In this document: positions 49,271-61,579 of the stretch, piece after piece
Layout: every line of letters begins with the position of its first letter
Position numbering within the stretch: position 1 is the first letter of the stretch
Assembly (NCBI GenBank): GCA_025024175.1
Contig: QCXZ01000041.1
Span: 2,041,786 to 2,105,785, forward strand
DNA length: 64,000 bases
Direction: 5' to 3'
From: Rhyzopertha dominica
Taxonomy: Eukaryota; Arthropoda; Insecta; Coleoptera; Bostrichidae
Position numbers and translations under genes: made by a program
Notes under the pieces: model-generated
The model's database searches: none
Seen by the model: only the letters and a program-made list of their open reading frames with translations
Told to the model about the DNA's origin: nothing

Positions 49271-51496
49271 TAGCTCTGTTTTGTTTCCTCTTCATCTCTG
49301 CCCCCAAATTCGACATACTTATGAGTCGCGACCTAGACACTTAAGAGCCGCCAGAAAATTAATTAGCATCATACTTTTACCGCTCACTTATTAAACGAAT
49401 CTGAATTTTCTCCTTCCGAAACTAATCGCGAAATTATAATTATTGGGCTGAACCTGTCGGGTCGTTGACTTCAAAAGCTGGTGATAAGATCAGTAAACGA
49501 AATTGGCTTAATTATGAAAAGTTATGTTGGTTAATACGGACAAAGTGCTCTTGGTCTTAAAAGCTTTATACACCTAATAAAAATAAATATAACGCGCGAA
49601 GAATTGATGCATTATTGTCCATCAAAAAGGTGTGTATAACAGAAATAGTTTTACACAAATCATTAAAAAACATGCTAACGTTTCGTGAAAAAAAGACAAA
49701 ATTTTCAAGCATATAGCACTTGCTATATTATATGTTAAATAACCATATTTTTGTACTATATTGAAATATTATTTCCGTACACTTATTTGCATACTTTCTA
49801 TAAAATGCAATAAAAATTATCTGTGTGTTGCATTTGTTAGAGGTCAGTCTGCTTCTTCCAGTTATTTTTGACATAACCCGAATATATTATTTTGTGTACT
49901 AGGATTTGCAATTATGTATGTAAATATACCTTTATTTTTAAATTATACAGTATCGATAAAGTAAGGCATAATATTCAAAATTACGTCATTTAGCAAAAAT
50001 AACAATCAAAAAGTATATAATTGCTTTCCACATTTAATGAATAAGCAAAGTTTATAGAGTTAACAAAAGAAAACACATTTTATACACCCAAGTTATTGTG
50101 TTTTTGGACTCTCACTGTCAATATCGTATTTTTATCACCTTTTGTGTCCAATATCGTGTTTTTACTAAGTCGGCTTTTGCTAACTTTACCACTAGCATTT
50201 GCAACAACTCCAGAAAAATGGCAAAAACGCGATTAGTATCAATAGACAAAAAGTTGTTATCTGTACATTCCAACACTTGTAGATTCTGAATTCTTTCGGT
50301 TTTGCTGAAATCTGCAGATGATACTCTTTTGCCTATTGATATTAGTCGGAGCTTTTTGATTATTTTTTGCGCCAAATGACAAAATGATTAATTTCCTTAG
50401 ATAATAAGGACTCGAATGACACTATGTTATTAATATACTAAATCATAAATAAAATATACACACGGATGCAAAACATTATAAGACCAAAACTAGAATCTAT
50501 TTATAGTCATACTCTAAAACTAAAGCTACAAACAAGTACTTTACTAATAAGAGGAATTATTTTTAGAGTAATGTTAATAATTCTCTGTACAAAACAACAT
50601 TAAGGTAATTTTACTATGTCACACTATCGTAGAATCAATGTGCAGGGTATTCCATCTTGGTCTGGCTATCTGATTGATTGGTCCAGTTAAGATGGCATTT
50701 CCGCAAAAGTTGGGCATTTTTTAGAAGGCAGAATTTTAAAATTTGTTTTGTAATATTTGGGTTACAGATCAAGACTGAAATTTTGGTTGTTATTTTATAG
50801 CAGCTATCGTTTTGATTCTATCAAAAACATTATTATGGTAACCCACAGACTTTCTTAAGTTTTGCCACATTTATTCTAATTTAATTTTTTGCAGCTCAAT
50901 AACCGTAGTCAAGTGTACGTTGTAGGTGCTTTCTTCCCTTCATTAAAACAATAATTAGCAGCCGTCCGCCTTGGAATCCTCCTACTCATATACCTGTGTT
51001 CCGTTTCCATATTAATAGCAAATCGTCGAAAATACTGGTACAGTTTACGTTGCCCCGTGGCCATTTCTGGAATGCAAATGTTATAACTTTTACAATTTCA
51101 CTTTTCTTTGAACTGGTTTCCTAAGATAACGGAGCAATAGAATCAAAATAATGCGATATCTTTAGATCTATTTAGAGGACCTAAGCGAATGTAGAGAAGA
51201 CCTATTATGCATAACACGTCTGGGTTTACACGTCTATCTTACGTCTACCTTGCATTCATGCATCACGCAAAATCTGATTCTACTTCACGGTTCGTTAACT
51301 CAGGTAGATTATCAGTGAAGCGATTCATTGCGTACGCTTGTCAACAGCCGCTATTAGAGGGCGTCACGAAAGGGTTAATGGAGTTTGATGGTTCATTAAT
51401 AATAGCGCCATGTATCTCAACTCAATATGCATTAGTATTATTTTTACTTAATGTTCAAACAGAATAGGCTGATAAAACGTATTCAAATTTGCGTGA
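49271..51496. other. Intergenic DNA, nothing recognised
   Basis: AT-rich. Frames up to 86 codons (51207-51467, +) have no domain, signal peptide or splice context. Confidence 0.4.
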
Positions 51497-51730
51497 TCAT
51501 CTTTGAAAACCCTCGACGAACCAACGTCTTTTCGCACTTTTCTGTCCTAAATTCCATTTACAGCTATATTTCGCACAATTGACTGAAATTTTGGTCATTC
51601 TACTGGCTTTTGCGATGGTCCAACTTTCTCCCTCTGCATTTTTGATGTACTCATAAAAATTCAAAGCTATTTGTTTAGCTTCAGGTGGTAAATGATTATG
51701 ATTCCGTTTAATGATATTTGACTCTTCCAC
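51497..51730 (-). mobile_element. Possible Tc1-like transposase N-terminal remnant
   Basis: A 77-aa antisense frame reads LPPEAKQIALNFYEYIK, then AKASRMTKISVN. This resembles the helix-turn-helix opening of insect DDE_3 transposase relatives (EE-x-x-x-I-x-NV-x-x-Y...AxxTGVS). No catalytic part or terminal repeats are seen, so the call is tentative. Confidence 0.3.
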
Positions 51731-52915
51731 CCCATTCCACTAGTTGGACGAAGCTCATTACAATTTTTCGATGGCTTATGATTCGGAAGTAGCAATACTT
51801 TAGCAAACCTCCATACCTCATGGAAATGTCCCCTTCATACATTTGCATTTCGACATAGTCTATGCAAATTACACTTAATTATATGCACTGTTGTTCGGTT
51901 AAAATCCGGGAAAATGTCCATTTGGAATCCAGCAAAGATTTTTTAACGCATAGTTATGCCAGAAATTATTAGAACTTTATCTGAGAAACAAATGCTATCT
52001 TAGAACCTGGTTTTCTCAAAACAAAACATAAGAAGTTACTCTTTTAGAAAAATCCATCTTTTTAAAACTTGAACTGGAACTGTTACATGTAAAATTAATT
52101 ACTTTTAATAATTCCGTAAACTGAAGAGAGACTAGTACCGGTTGTTTTTGAATATAACGTTTGATTGATGCAAATATCTTCATCTAATTTCACTGTTAGT
52201 GTTCTCTCTTTAAAATGCATTTGGCGCACGATTGACTAATACTCATTATGCGATAGGAATATTTCTGAATTGTCAGTTGCATAACGCAAAGATTGAAATC
52301 ATAATGTTTACAACAGCATGAGACAAATAGCTGATATCTATCTTATCGAAAAGCAGAGTTAATGTGGTCATTTTCAACCTCACGCACCCTGGATGGCAAG
52401 GTGCCGTACGAAGAACATTCTCCGAATGATTTTGCCTGGTCTGTCCAGTCTCGTGCATCTGTTTTCTTATGTAAATACGAAATCCAGACATATAAATTAC
52501 TTTCACAGTCGGAATGATAAATGTGGACCTCTTCTTAGCCACATTGCGAATCAGATTCTTTTAAATGTTATTCTTATTTTCCGGTTGGATTAATTCCCTT
52601 TAAGGTTCGAGGATATTATCGTATAACAATGAACTGTTATTTTTGGACTTTCGCAGCTTTTCTAGTAGTAAGCTATATTTATTTATGTACAATTATTGCA
52701 ATGGACAAGTAAAGTACTGAAAAGGGCGTCTTCAAGTGATTTGATGGTCTTGTCGTTAATAGTGTCCATCTCCGCCCATAAGAAACACACGTGTTGCGTT
52801 TTGTTGTTACATAACACCGAAAGTAGTCCGGCATTCTGGTGGACATCTCCGTAGAAAGGCGTTTTCAGATTCACCCGCCCCTCTTATCATCCCAGGACAC
52901 TATGATTCCAACCAA
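51731..52915. other. Intergenic DNA upstream of the Gly/Pro-Val gene
   Basis: No domain-bearing frame. Enhancers may be present but cannot be read from sequence. Confidence 0.4.
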
Positions 52916-52923
52916 TATATAAA
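52916..52923 (+). promoter_or_regulatory. TATA box with TCAGT initiator
   Basis: TATATAAA at 52916, with the arthropod initiator TCAGT at 52948-52952 (A at 52950), is at the expected spacing of about 30-34 bp. Predicted 5' UTR is about 35 nt before the ATG at 52985. Confidence 0.75.
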
Positions 52924-52984
52924 CAAAGCCAAGTTTACGAAACAGCATCAGTCTTCTGCTTCCATCTATCCAACGTAAAGCATA

Positions 52985-54023
52985 ATGAAGGCAGCGGTGA
53001 GAACACCAGAATTTTATTGAATATCTCATCTCATTTTGTGTTCCCTTGCAGGTCCTCGTGGTCCTCCTGGCCCTGTCGGCATCCCACGCCGAGAAGAAAA
53101 CCAAACGTGGTATCTACGGTGAGGGTCTCGGTGCCGGCTTGGGAGCTGGAGGACTAGGCCTTGGCAGTGGTCTAGCCCTTGGTGGCGGATATGGAGGTGG
53201 ATTCGGGGGTGGACTTGGAGGTGGCTACGCCAGCGGATTAGGGGGCGGACTTGGAGGCGGATACGCCAGCGGATTCGGCTACGGCGGTGGTTCATCCCTG
53301 GCCTTGTCAGGAGCCGGATCAGGAATCGGTCTGGGCAGCGGATTCGGTGGTGGAATAGCCACGGCTTCTGCAGTGGCAGCCGCTCCGATCAGCATCGGCC
53401 AATCCGTTCACAGACACACCACCATAACCCAAAGACTCGGCATCCCAATCCCGCAACCCTACCCCGTTCCCGTTCAAAGAGACGTACCAGTTCCGGTTCC
53501 TCAACCCGTTCCCGTCCCAGTTGAACGCCCGTATCCAGTTCACGTACCCAGTCCGTACCCAGTTCCAGTAGAGAGACCAGTACCAGTCCCAGTTGAGAGA
53601 ACCGTTGCAGTTCCTTACAGCGTCCCAGTGAAGGTACCAGTCAGCGTACCCCATCCAGTACCAGTGCCTCATCCAGTTCCAGTTCCTGTATCCAGACCCG
53701 TTCCTGTTCCTGTGCCCCAGCCAGTCGTGGTGCAGAGACCAGTTCCTGTAGCGATTGCCCAGCCCGCCATTGCAGTCGCTCCTGCTCCCGCTATAGCTGT
53801 AGCTCCTGCTCCTGCGATTGCTGTAGGTGGTGGACTAGGCTACGGAAGTGGTCTGGGTCTGGGTAGCGGTCTAGGGGGTGGTATCGGTGGTGGCTTCGGC
53901 TACGGAGGAGGCTACGGAGGAAGCTACGGAGGCAGTTATGGAGGAGGTTACGGATACGGCGGAGGTATTGGTTTGTCCAGCGGACTGGGTCTGGGATCAT
54001 ACAAGAGCGCCAAAGTGTGGTAG
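52985..54023 (+). CDS. Secreted Gly-rich / PVPV-repeat structural protein, cuticle-type
   Basis: Exons 52985-52996 (MKAA) and 53052-54023 are joined by a 55-bp GT-AG intron; 327 aa. A hydrophobic leader (VLVVLLALSASHA) is followed by EKKTKRG, a dibasic site like that in the upstream gene. Mature protein in three blocks: a Gly-rich N-terminus (GLGxG, GGYGGG; residues about 25-95), a central Pro-Val block with a period of 4-10 residues (PVPVPxP, RPYPVHVPSPYPVPVE; about 120-225), and an Ala-Pro then Gly-Tyr-rich tail (GGSYGGSYGGGYGYGG). No enzyme domain. The central block resembles insect cuticle proteins with YPVxVPxPYPV repeats; Drosophila Vajk proteins come to mind from memory. Local sequence is far more GC-rich than the flanks. 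Long antisense frames here are composition artefacts. Confidence 0.82.
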
Positions 54024-54125
54024 AATACTTGAAATTCACAAATCTTTCATTGTTTTTGTTATTTCCGTCACCACGGTTGTCACTAGTCCATTTTATGATA
54101 TACTTGTTTTCTGTAACGGAAGAAA

Positions 54126-54131
54126 AATAAA
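54126..54131 (+). promoter_or_regulatory. Poly(A) signal
   Basis: AATAAA lies 103 bp after the stop of the 327-aa gene. Confidence 0.6.
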
Positions 54132-55769
54132 GTTATTTTTTAATACCGAGATATTGATTTCTTTTCCACATTCGTGCATATTAAAATACCACATTTGAAT
54201 AAATCGCTATCTTCCTGATTCTCACGTTTTTAAATTCAATTTGAAAGTGGTTCTCGTACAAAACCGGATAGCCATAAATGTTTATTAGAGATCTAAATTG
54301 ATGATCCACACCTACAGAATATGCATTCATCAATCCCAAAGAAATAGTCCGTTATTATCTTGTAAATCGTGCATAAAAATAACAAGCATACGGATAGATT
54401 TACGAGTGATCTGTGAAAAAAGTGTCGGTGATTATAATTTATTGCACTTTCTTTAAATGCAACACTTTTTATCAATGTTCCAATAGGTATACCTTTTGCA
54501 TTAAGCTTGCAAATCGCACGGCAGTCAATACATAGCAACGTTATTATTCCAAATAACAATGTTTTCTCTCAAGAACTTGTTCACGATTTGCAAAAATAAG
54601 TTCTTCATAAAATAAGCAGATTCTTACTTGAAAATTCAAGGAAGCTGCGCAATTTCAAGCTATCTACCAACAGAAGACAGAAGCAAAACCTGATTAAAAT
54701 ATAAATACAAGATTCCCTGAAGCCGAAAAAGAAATCAAAAAAAAATTCTTCCACACAGTAACAGTACTACTATCATGCGTAGTAATATTAATGCAACAGA
54801 AGGATTTTGTTCAACGTAACTAACGTTATCATATATACATGTATAAGTGTGCTTCAAAAAGTAGTGCCAAACATAAAATAGATACTGCAGCAGAACAAAA
54901 AAGTGTTTTGGTACAAACAAAACTTGTTTCAGGAACTAAAAGGTTCATTTTCAACATAATTATTGTAAATATGGCACATAAAACGGAGTAAAACTGCTGC
55001 AACCCACTAAAGAACAGCGTTTAAGAGAATGTCTGCAACGCAGGCGAATTTGTTCGCAACCAATGGAGCGAAAATTATCCACATTACAATTTTATATGAA
55101 GCAATTACCACATGAAACCAGTCGCTACAATAACTTCCATAATTGTACTAATAGGTGGTGAAAAATATTTATGCCATTATTTGTACTACTTTCTGCTCTG
55201 AGAGTGCACCATGTGAAAAATATTAATAACAACCTCATTTAGTTCTATCAGAAAAAAACACGCCATTTTTTTAATTATCGTGATGAATATTCTGACAGTA
55301 TTACTGATCGTGAAACTTTCAAAATGTCTGTGGTTTACTGTTATGCTAACATTGGTGTTAAAATAACCATTACGAATACGTATACTATTCTTTCCTGGTA
55401 ATGTGGATCTTTTGCTTACTTGTAGTTAGAATAGAAAATTCCTTTATCTTCTAACGGCGCAAAATATTATTCTTCGGTCAAACCTGATCGCAATTTTTAA
55501 TCAGTTTTTGGTACCCAATATAGGATGTCGATGCTTGCTTCAAATAATTATTTTAGGTTTTAACGCATCAACGTTATAATATGCGTTTGTACAGATGAGG
55601 ATTACTGCTTAGAACACATTTAATACAACCTTCTGTAGAAAATTACACGTTTATTATGAACGCAAGATATGAGTGCTTCAGTTGTTCTTTTCTGTCTATC
55701 AAATGTTCAAAAATATTTGACTGATGTAGTTTTTATTTAAATAATGATTTTTTTATGCAATGATCCGTA
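54132..55769. other. Intergenic DNA, nothing recognised
   Basis: AT-rich. Frames up to 88 codons, none with a domain. Confidence 0.4.
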
Positions 55770-56370
55770 AAATCTGTTGTTCCCTTATTTGAGTTCATAC
55801 TTGCAACGTGTTCCTTTGATCTTATTTCTAACAGCTCTCCCTAACTGCATTATGTGAACTAAATCATAATTTATGCACTTTAATTGGTAAATACCGTTTT
55901 TGTTTAATATGTTGTGTTTGACAGGAGAGACCTATTCATTTTATTTTTCATAACAATTAAAAGCTGATTTTGGGGACAAATATTAGACTCGTCAAAGGAC
56001 ACAAGAAGGGTTTTATTTGGTATTGTTAATTCTTTTACCTTAACTGCAAAACTTCTACTCTTACGCTTTATTTGAAGTTTCATTCGAGTGATTATATTAA
56101 AATGTTACTATCTTTTTTTGTTAAATTTTAGTAGGTTATATGAATCAGAGCTCATGTATTTATTTTTATTGAAGACGTTTTTTGGATGGCATGTAGGATC
56201 TGAATTAAAGTTAGAAAAGGTGTAAGTGAGTTTGTGTTTAATAAATTATTTAATTTAGCCTGGTACTCATTCGTTTTTAGAGAGGCAGTGGTATTGACCT
56301 TATATGAATGGTGTTTTTGCTTATATTTATTTGATAATATAACTGTCCACCTGTATTTCTCGTGACACAT
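55770..56370 (-). mobile_element. Penelope-like element with RT core deleted, GIY-YIG kept
   Basis: Antisense order: a linker-like segment at 56152-56370 (SLKTNEYQAKLNNLLNT), an RT segment at about 55970-56040 (TIPNKTLLVSFDESN, like the x-LVSFDVVSLF block), and, after a junction near 55920, GIYQLKCINYDLVHIMQLGR. The last corresponds to the GIY-YIG endonuclease core (GIYK-x-x-C-x-x-CD-x-x-YIGQTGR), with the YIGQT part decayed to HIMQL. The RT palm between the second and third blocks is missing. Confidence 0.55.
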
Positions 56371-57506
56371 GCTTTATAGTTATTTTATCTTTTGTATGTA
56401 GAACCCAATATTCAAAGCTCTAGGACAATACTGAGTTTGTTTATAATATTTCAAATTATTTTATAGGCACTTGGAAATTTGGGTTATATTTCACACTTTT
56501 TTAGATAATATGATTAAAGCGCACTTTAAGTAAACAAGTTTTTCGAAGTGCCCGCCCCGGTTTTGTTGTTTTTATTGATAAGCATGTACACAATATATTT
56601 CAAACACTATGCCAACAAGACTTATAGCGCAAGCTAATGAATTTTAAGTTATTAACATCAAACTTCTAAATCTAATTACAACATTAAAGAAGCGGAAAAA
56701 TACTAGGAGCGGGTTTTACCGGTTTTTGAAATAACATTTATTGGTCCATTGCTTCAAAATAAAAGTTTTAAGCAAATTAGACTCGCGAATCTGCAATTAT
56801 TACATAATAAACGCAGTGTCGTAATTGCAATAAACGTTCCGAACAATTTTTGGAAACAACAATTAGCTTTATTTGTGCAACCGTAATAATCATCATCTCG
56901 ATGGCATCGTAGCGAACAACGTGTTGTTCAAAAGTAGCATGCCAAAAAATGCACGTTCATTTCTTGGCAAACGCACGGTTCCGTTGTCGACGACGGTGGC
57001 CTGGCTTAATTGAATTTAGTTAGTTTGTGCTAATTGTTTCCATTTTTTGCAGTCGCAAAACCTTTGACTGTAAAAATCCACGGCATAATTCATTTTCATG
57101 CTTTGGACGGCGCACGTTTTGTTTTCGTTGGAAAGCGACTCGTGTAGTTTGCTTTTTACAAAGTCTTTCTTAGCGCAATCGTGGAATTGTTTTGTTGCCC
57201 ACGTTATCATATATCATACCCGTATATGGGGTAGATTATTTAAAAACTGTCCTCATTTTTTTTAGAATCTACGTATTCAGTGAACGATAGCTTGACGGAA
57301 CGTGATTCTTTTTTTCTTGGCATAATTAACTCATCCATATTACATGAATTATTTATTGGAATGCCATTAATGCATTAATCCACTTGATCATGCCAGTACA
57401 TCTTCCTGGTGGATTAAATCAGTTACGGTTTACTTGATCCCATTTCTTGATGGGAATAGAGCGAAAGTACTGTCTCCACCTGAATTCACCAGGGTAGGAA
57501 CCACAG
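56371..57506. other. Intergenic DNA upstream of the Gly-rich gene
   Basis: No domain-bearing frame. Composition becomes less AT-rich toward the promoter of the next gene. Confidence 0.4.
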
Positions 57507-57514
57507 TATATAAA
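57507..57514 (+). promoter_or_regulatory. TATA box of the third structural-protein gene
   Basis: TATATAAA is 63 bp before the ATG; a CACAGT initiator-like site is about 33-36 bp further on. Arrangement matches the two upstream genes. Confidence 0.7.
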
Positions 57515-57569
57515 CCAACGGCCGCTATACCGCCTCAAGCACAGTTGCACTACCGTTTGTTCCGACAAC

Positions 57570-58298
57570 ATGAAGTTTCTGGTAAAATCACTGCAAAAAA
57601 GCGTTACTAACACGGAATGACACCGATTTTTATTGTTGCAGGTTTGTACTTTACTTCTCTCTACTGCTGTCTTGGCAAAAGACGCTAAAGAGGAAAGTGC
57701 TAAGCCCAAGAGGAGCCTGCATGGCTACCATGTCCACGAGCAGGGTGGCCACGGGGGTGGCGGCTTCGGTCACGGCGGAGGAGGTTTCGGCGAAGGAGGC
57801 GGCGGCGGCGGAGGCGGCGGAGGTGGAAACCAAATCATAACCCAGCAAGTACCGCTCCCGGTCCCTCAAGCCGTCCCGGTGGCCGTGGAAAGACGAGTTC
57901 CCTATCCCGTTCCTCACCCGGTGCCCGTCAGGGTCGACAGGCCCTACCCGGTCCACGTGCCCAAACCCTACACCGTCCACGTCGACAAGCCCTACCCCGT
58001 GAAGGTCGACAAAGCGGTCCCGCTCGAGTATCCCGTCCCCGTCCCGGTCCAGGTGCCCTACAACGTGCCCTACCCCATCAACCGACCTTACCCCGTCCAA
58101 GTCAACCGCCCGGTCCCTGTTCCCGTTCCCGAAATCAACATCGTCAGACAACCCGTGCCCGTTTTCCTTCCAGGAGGTGGAGGCGGTGCTGATGGTGGCG
58201 ATGGATGTGGAGGAGCTGGTGGATTCGGGGGACACGGATGCCACGGAGGATACGGTGGTCACAGTTACGGAGGACATGGGGGATACGGGCATAAGTGA
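57570..58298 (+). CDS. Secreted Gly-rich / PYPV-repeat structural protein, cuticle-type
   Basis: Exons 57570-57581 (MKFL) and 57642-58298, with a 60-bp GT-AG intron; 222 aa. A signal peptide (VCTLLLSTAVLA) precedes an acidic/basic stretch ending KPKR, again a possible processing site. Next is a Gly/His block (GGFGHGGGGFGEGGG plus an 11-Gly run, about residues 45-80). A Pro-Val-Tyr block follows with repeats of the form RPYPVHVPKPYTVHVDKPYP (about 90-175), then a Gly/Cys/His-rich tail (CGGAGGFGGHGCHGGYGG). It is the closest relative of the upstream 327-aa gene by layout and repeat type. The two Cys in the tail are an oddity for such proteins and could cross-link. Expression is probably epidermal; this is inferred from the family type only. 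Confidence 0.82.
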
Positions 58299-58471
58299 AC
58301 AGCAACCGACGGCTTACTTATAGTGTTTTAAGGACTGGGTAAGCTGTGATCCCATCATCATCTGGATAGCTTTGCTTCCCTTCGCAAAGATTTTCCATGT
58401 TTCATTACTCATCAACCAGAAGTCTGTTGTGCGGACAAGCAACTGATGCTTGCATCGAATACGAGCTTCAT

Positions 58472-58551
58472 GGGTATGTGGGAAATAATTTTGGTGCTAG
58501 AAAGTCTAGTTTTCTTATTCACGAGTGCCCGGAATTATCTTCCACATACCC
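58472..58551. repeat. 80-nt hairpin in the 3' flank of the Gly-rich gene
   Basis: gggtatgtgggaaataatt (58472-58490) pairs with aattatcttccacataccc (58533-58551), with further imperfect pairing inward (gtgctag with gagtgcc) and a loop of about 16 nt. It lies 174 bp after the stop and before the AATAAA at 58629, so it should be in the mRNA 3' UTR. It could be a structural UTR element, a miRNA-like hairpin or a chance inverted repeat. Confidence 0.5.
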
Positions 58552-58628
58552 AATAATCATCTTCATCATTCATTGTACATTGTAAGTAACTATTTTGTAC
58601 TTTAGATACCAAAACCCACTTATTGCAA

Positions 58629-58634
58629 AATAAA
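58629..58634 (+). promoter_or_regulatory. Poly(A) signal
   Basis: AATAAA followed by an A-run, 331 bp after the stop of the 222-aa gene; the first canonical hexamer downstream. Confidence 0.5.
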
Positions 58635-61284
58635 AAAAAAATACTGATAGATTCTGATGTTATTGCCAACGACATCTGCAGTTCCTACCCATAAGTCAAA
58701 TAGGTATAAACATACACTCTTCAGCAGAATGATATAAACCTGTACAGCTCTGAAGTGAAAGGATCGGTAATATAAGAAACTACAACACGTTCATAAGTAT
58801 GCCATCTATAAGCAATGAACAAATTGACGTGAAAGCAAAAAAGTAGTGCAGAACGAATTCTATAGATGGATAGGCGCATAATATCGTGAATATAGCACAA
58901 GAACAAAATGTTGTAACATTTATACCATAGAGACATTTATACAAAACTTTTGTATGGCTAAAAAAGGGTTACACAGAGGCTTCTTCAACTAATATCTACC
59001 TATTGTCGATAAAATGACACATAACGTTAATATATACGATCTGTCAATATTCTATTCTTTAATAGAACCATATGGATCTCTTTGTATCACTCAAGCTATT
59101 TAAAAAACAATCAAAATAGGCATATTTGGAAACCAAAACCTTTTGTGACAATTTTTCTAAACGTGTTTTCATTTATTTCAAAATCATTTTCATGAAATGA
59201 ATAGCCCTGTAATTACTCTATCTTTATGGTGCAGTTATATTATGAAAACGTATGATTAGAGGGTTTTGGATAAAAATCATTGGTAGGATCTTACCCTGTA
59301 TGTCATCTAAACAAAAAACACAAGTTTTCGATTTCCGCTTTGCATAATGTCATAATAAAACTGAATAAAATTGGAACGTCATAGCGATAACTGGCCAGAA
59401 GATTTAATGTTAGACAAAACNCGGTGTTTAGGACCCCATCAAGTAAGAAAATTAGGAAAGCTTCAAAATACACACAAATGCCACCCGTTGGGACGAGTGT
59501 ATTTCGTCAAGTTGATTGTGATTGACGACGAAAAATACGTATTATTATCAAAGTGAGATGAAGGGAAAAGTTTTTACACAGTCCTGGGAAACGAATGGAA
59601 AGCATAAAATGAAGAACGATTGCGCCTCCGTATTTCTAAAAAAATTAAATAATCGACGCTGCAGAGCGTCAGAGGGAAACTAAAGCAAATCGAAAATAAC
59701 GGGCCCTTGTCGGTTATTTGAATTTTGTTATATAATAAGGACAGTTAAGACAGCGTGTTTAAAAATCTGATACAATTATAAAACTTTTTTATAAGAATTT
59801 CCAGCGTATGAATGTTTTCTCAAAGATTTCGAATCATTGTACGAAAATTTGGCTCAAGTTTGACCCCTAGTACGAATGTTAGTAATAATTTTGATAAAAT
59901 CTGAAATGGTTATTTTGTAAAGTAAACTGACCATTTTTAATTACTTCCCATCAATGAAAATTCCCAGAAAATCTCCAACTCGTGTAAAACAACAGAAAAA
60001 GTTCAATTATGCTGCTATGAGAAACCTCTACTTAAATCTGCTGACTTTCAAATGTATTTATTGATATTTTGTTCTACAACAAATGTTCAGGTTTGATTTG
60101 TTACGTAGCTTTTGAACCATTGCCGAAAGCATACCATACAATTTATTTTGAGATTCTGATCGAAGGAATAGTTCTTTCTTAGCTAACAATTCAGTACCTT
60201 TTTATGGATAATAAGAATGGAAAGAAGCAAACTTGACTATAACTAAAAAGCACAAAAACAAACGGGGGATCAAATAAAAAATATAATTTAGCATCGACAA
60301 AATTTATATTTATATTAGGTTAATTTTTGAGTAAGTTTATTATCCCATATGCTGTTACATGATAACTACAAATTGCACATATTAGTGAAACTGGGAGTGG
60401 TCCATACGTCTCTACCGCGCTACCTACGTCCCATGTTAACTACCGCACCGTTTATATCATTACTAAATTGACAGGTAAATATAAGATACCTTTCCTTTTT
60501 ACAAAACTAACAGCCAGCACTTTGAGAGCAACAGCTGGTCATAATTGTAACAATGCTCGTCGATATGAAAGTAGACGAGCAGGAAATAACCCGTCAAATT
60601 AGTTTTTCTTGCAAAAATTGCAGCCAGAAAAATTAGTACAATAACAGCGTATCTGTTATGTGCTCACTTCCTTGAATTCAGCGAATGCGATAGTGCGAAC
60701 AACGTAAGAGATAACATGATCGTGTGGTACGACAGTTGATACAAATACGTATAGCTTCCTAGGTAAGTTATGTTCAGCAATAATCATCTTAAGTAATCGA
60801 ATCAGATAACAAGGCTATGCATTTCAAAGCAGATGAATTAAAGAGAACAATTTCTTGTTGGGTTAGATATTTCAATTAAGCGGAAACAAGCGAATGGTAA
60901 TAAAAGTGAAAATGTAGTTATTGAATTAAAAATTATTCTTAAGATGATTACTTTCCCATTAATTTCTTATCGTAAAGACAAAGTGGTTTCATTTAAAATC
61001 TGTGTTTTTGTGCTGTATCTTCCTAACTAAATTTTCTACTGTTTTACTGCTACTGTTATACCCAGTATGAACTACAACATTCTTCAAAGTTGGCTTTTGA
61101 TAATTATCTATTAACTAGGAAATTTCAAAGCAGAGAGTTTATGTTGATAAGAATGTTGCGACTCAATGATAATAAACCTATTTGTGTTTGTATTTTTCTG
61201 TATATATCAAAACTATTTCGTTGTTACTCTTTCTTGGCACCAATACATCTAAAACGGAAGACGTCCTTGTTCTTCCTTTTACAT
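58635..61284. other. Gene-poor AT-rich DNA
   Basis: Frames up to 75 codons with no domain (including 59371-59556, which contains an N). No gene or element recognised. Confidence 0.4.
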
Positions 61285-61560
61285 TGTAAAATTAATGCTA
61301 GTGAAACGGCAATTTAAGTTTTCTAGAAATTTTTCAATGTTACATTTACTGGTATTAAAGATGGCAAAAATGTTATAGACTTGAGGTAACCATATGTGAG
61401 GGAAATACGGGTTTTTATTTTTGAAATCAGCTTCTAATCGACCCGTAAATATATTTGCCAGAAAGGAGAGACTGTTTTTCATGACTGTCCCTTCGCGTTG
61501 TTCGAAAAACTGTCTGACTGTTTCGTTGAAAATGAAACTACAGCACATCTGGATATATTC
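61285..61560 (-). mobile_element. Penelope-like element RT palm fragment
   Basis: The antisense 89-aa frame reads FFEQREGTVMKNSLSFLANI, then PHIWLPQVYNIFAIF and NLNCRFTSINFTM. It matches the Penelope palm: x-Q-x-x-GTAMG-x-PLSP-x-x-ANL, the WLRYVDDIFA catalytic box, then F-x-SI-x-FTME. The catalytic YVDD reads VYNI, so it is inactive. Confidence 0.65.
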
Positions 61561-61579
61561 AGAGATAGGTGATTAATAG

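Noticed and set aside
51207..51467. 86-codon + frame
   Set aside because: No signal peptide, domain, splice sites or promoter, and length is within chance for this composition.
53026..53672. Antisense open frames over the PVPV gene
   Set aside because: Composition artefacts of the repetitive + strand gene.
57651..58292. 213-codon antisense open frame
   Set aside because: It is the mirror of a Gly/Pro/Val repeat gene with strong codon bias. It lacks a promoter, splice signals and any domain, while the + strand has a signal peptide, TATA box and clean intron.
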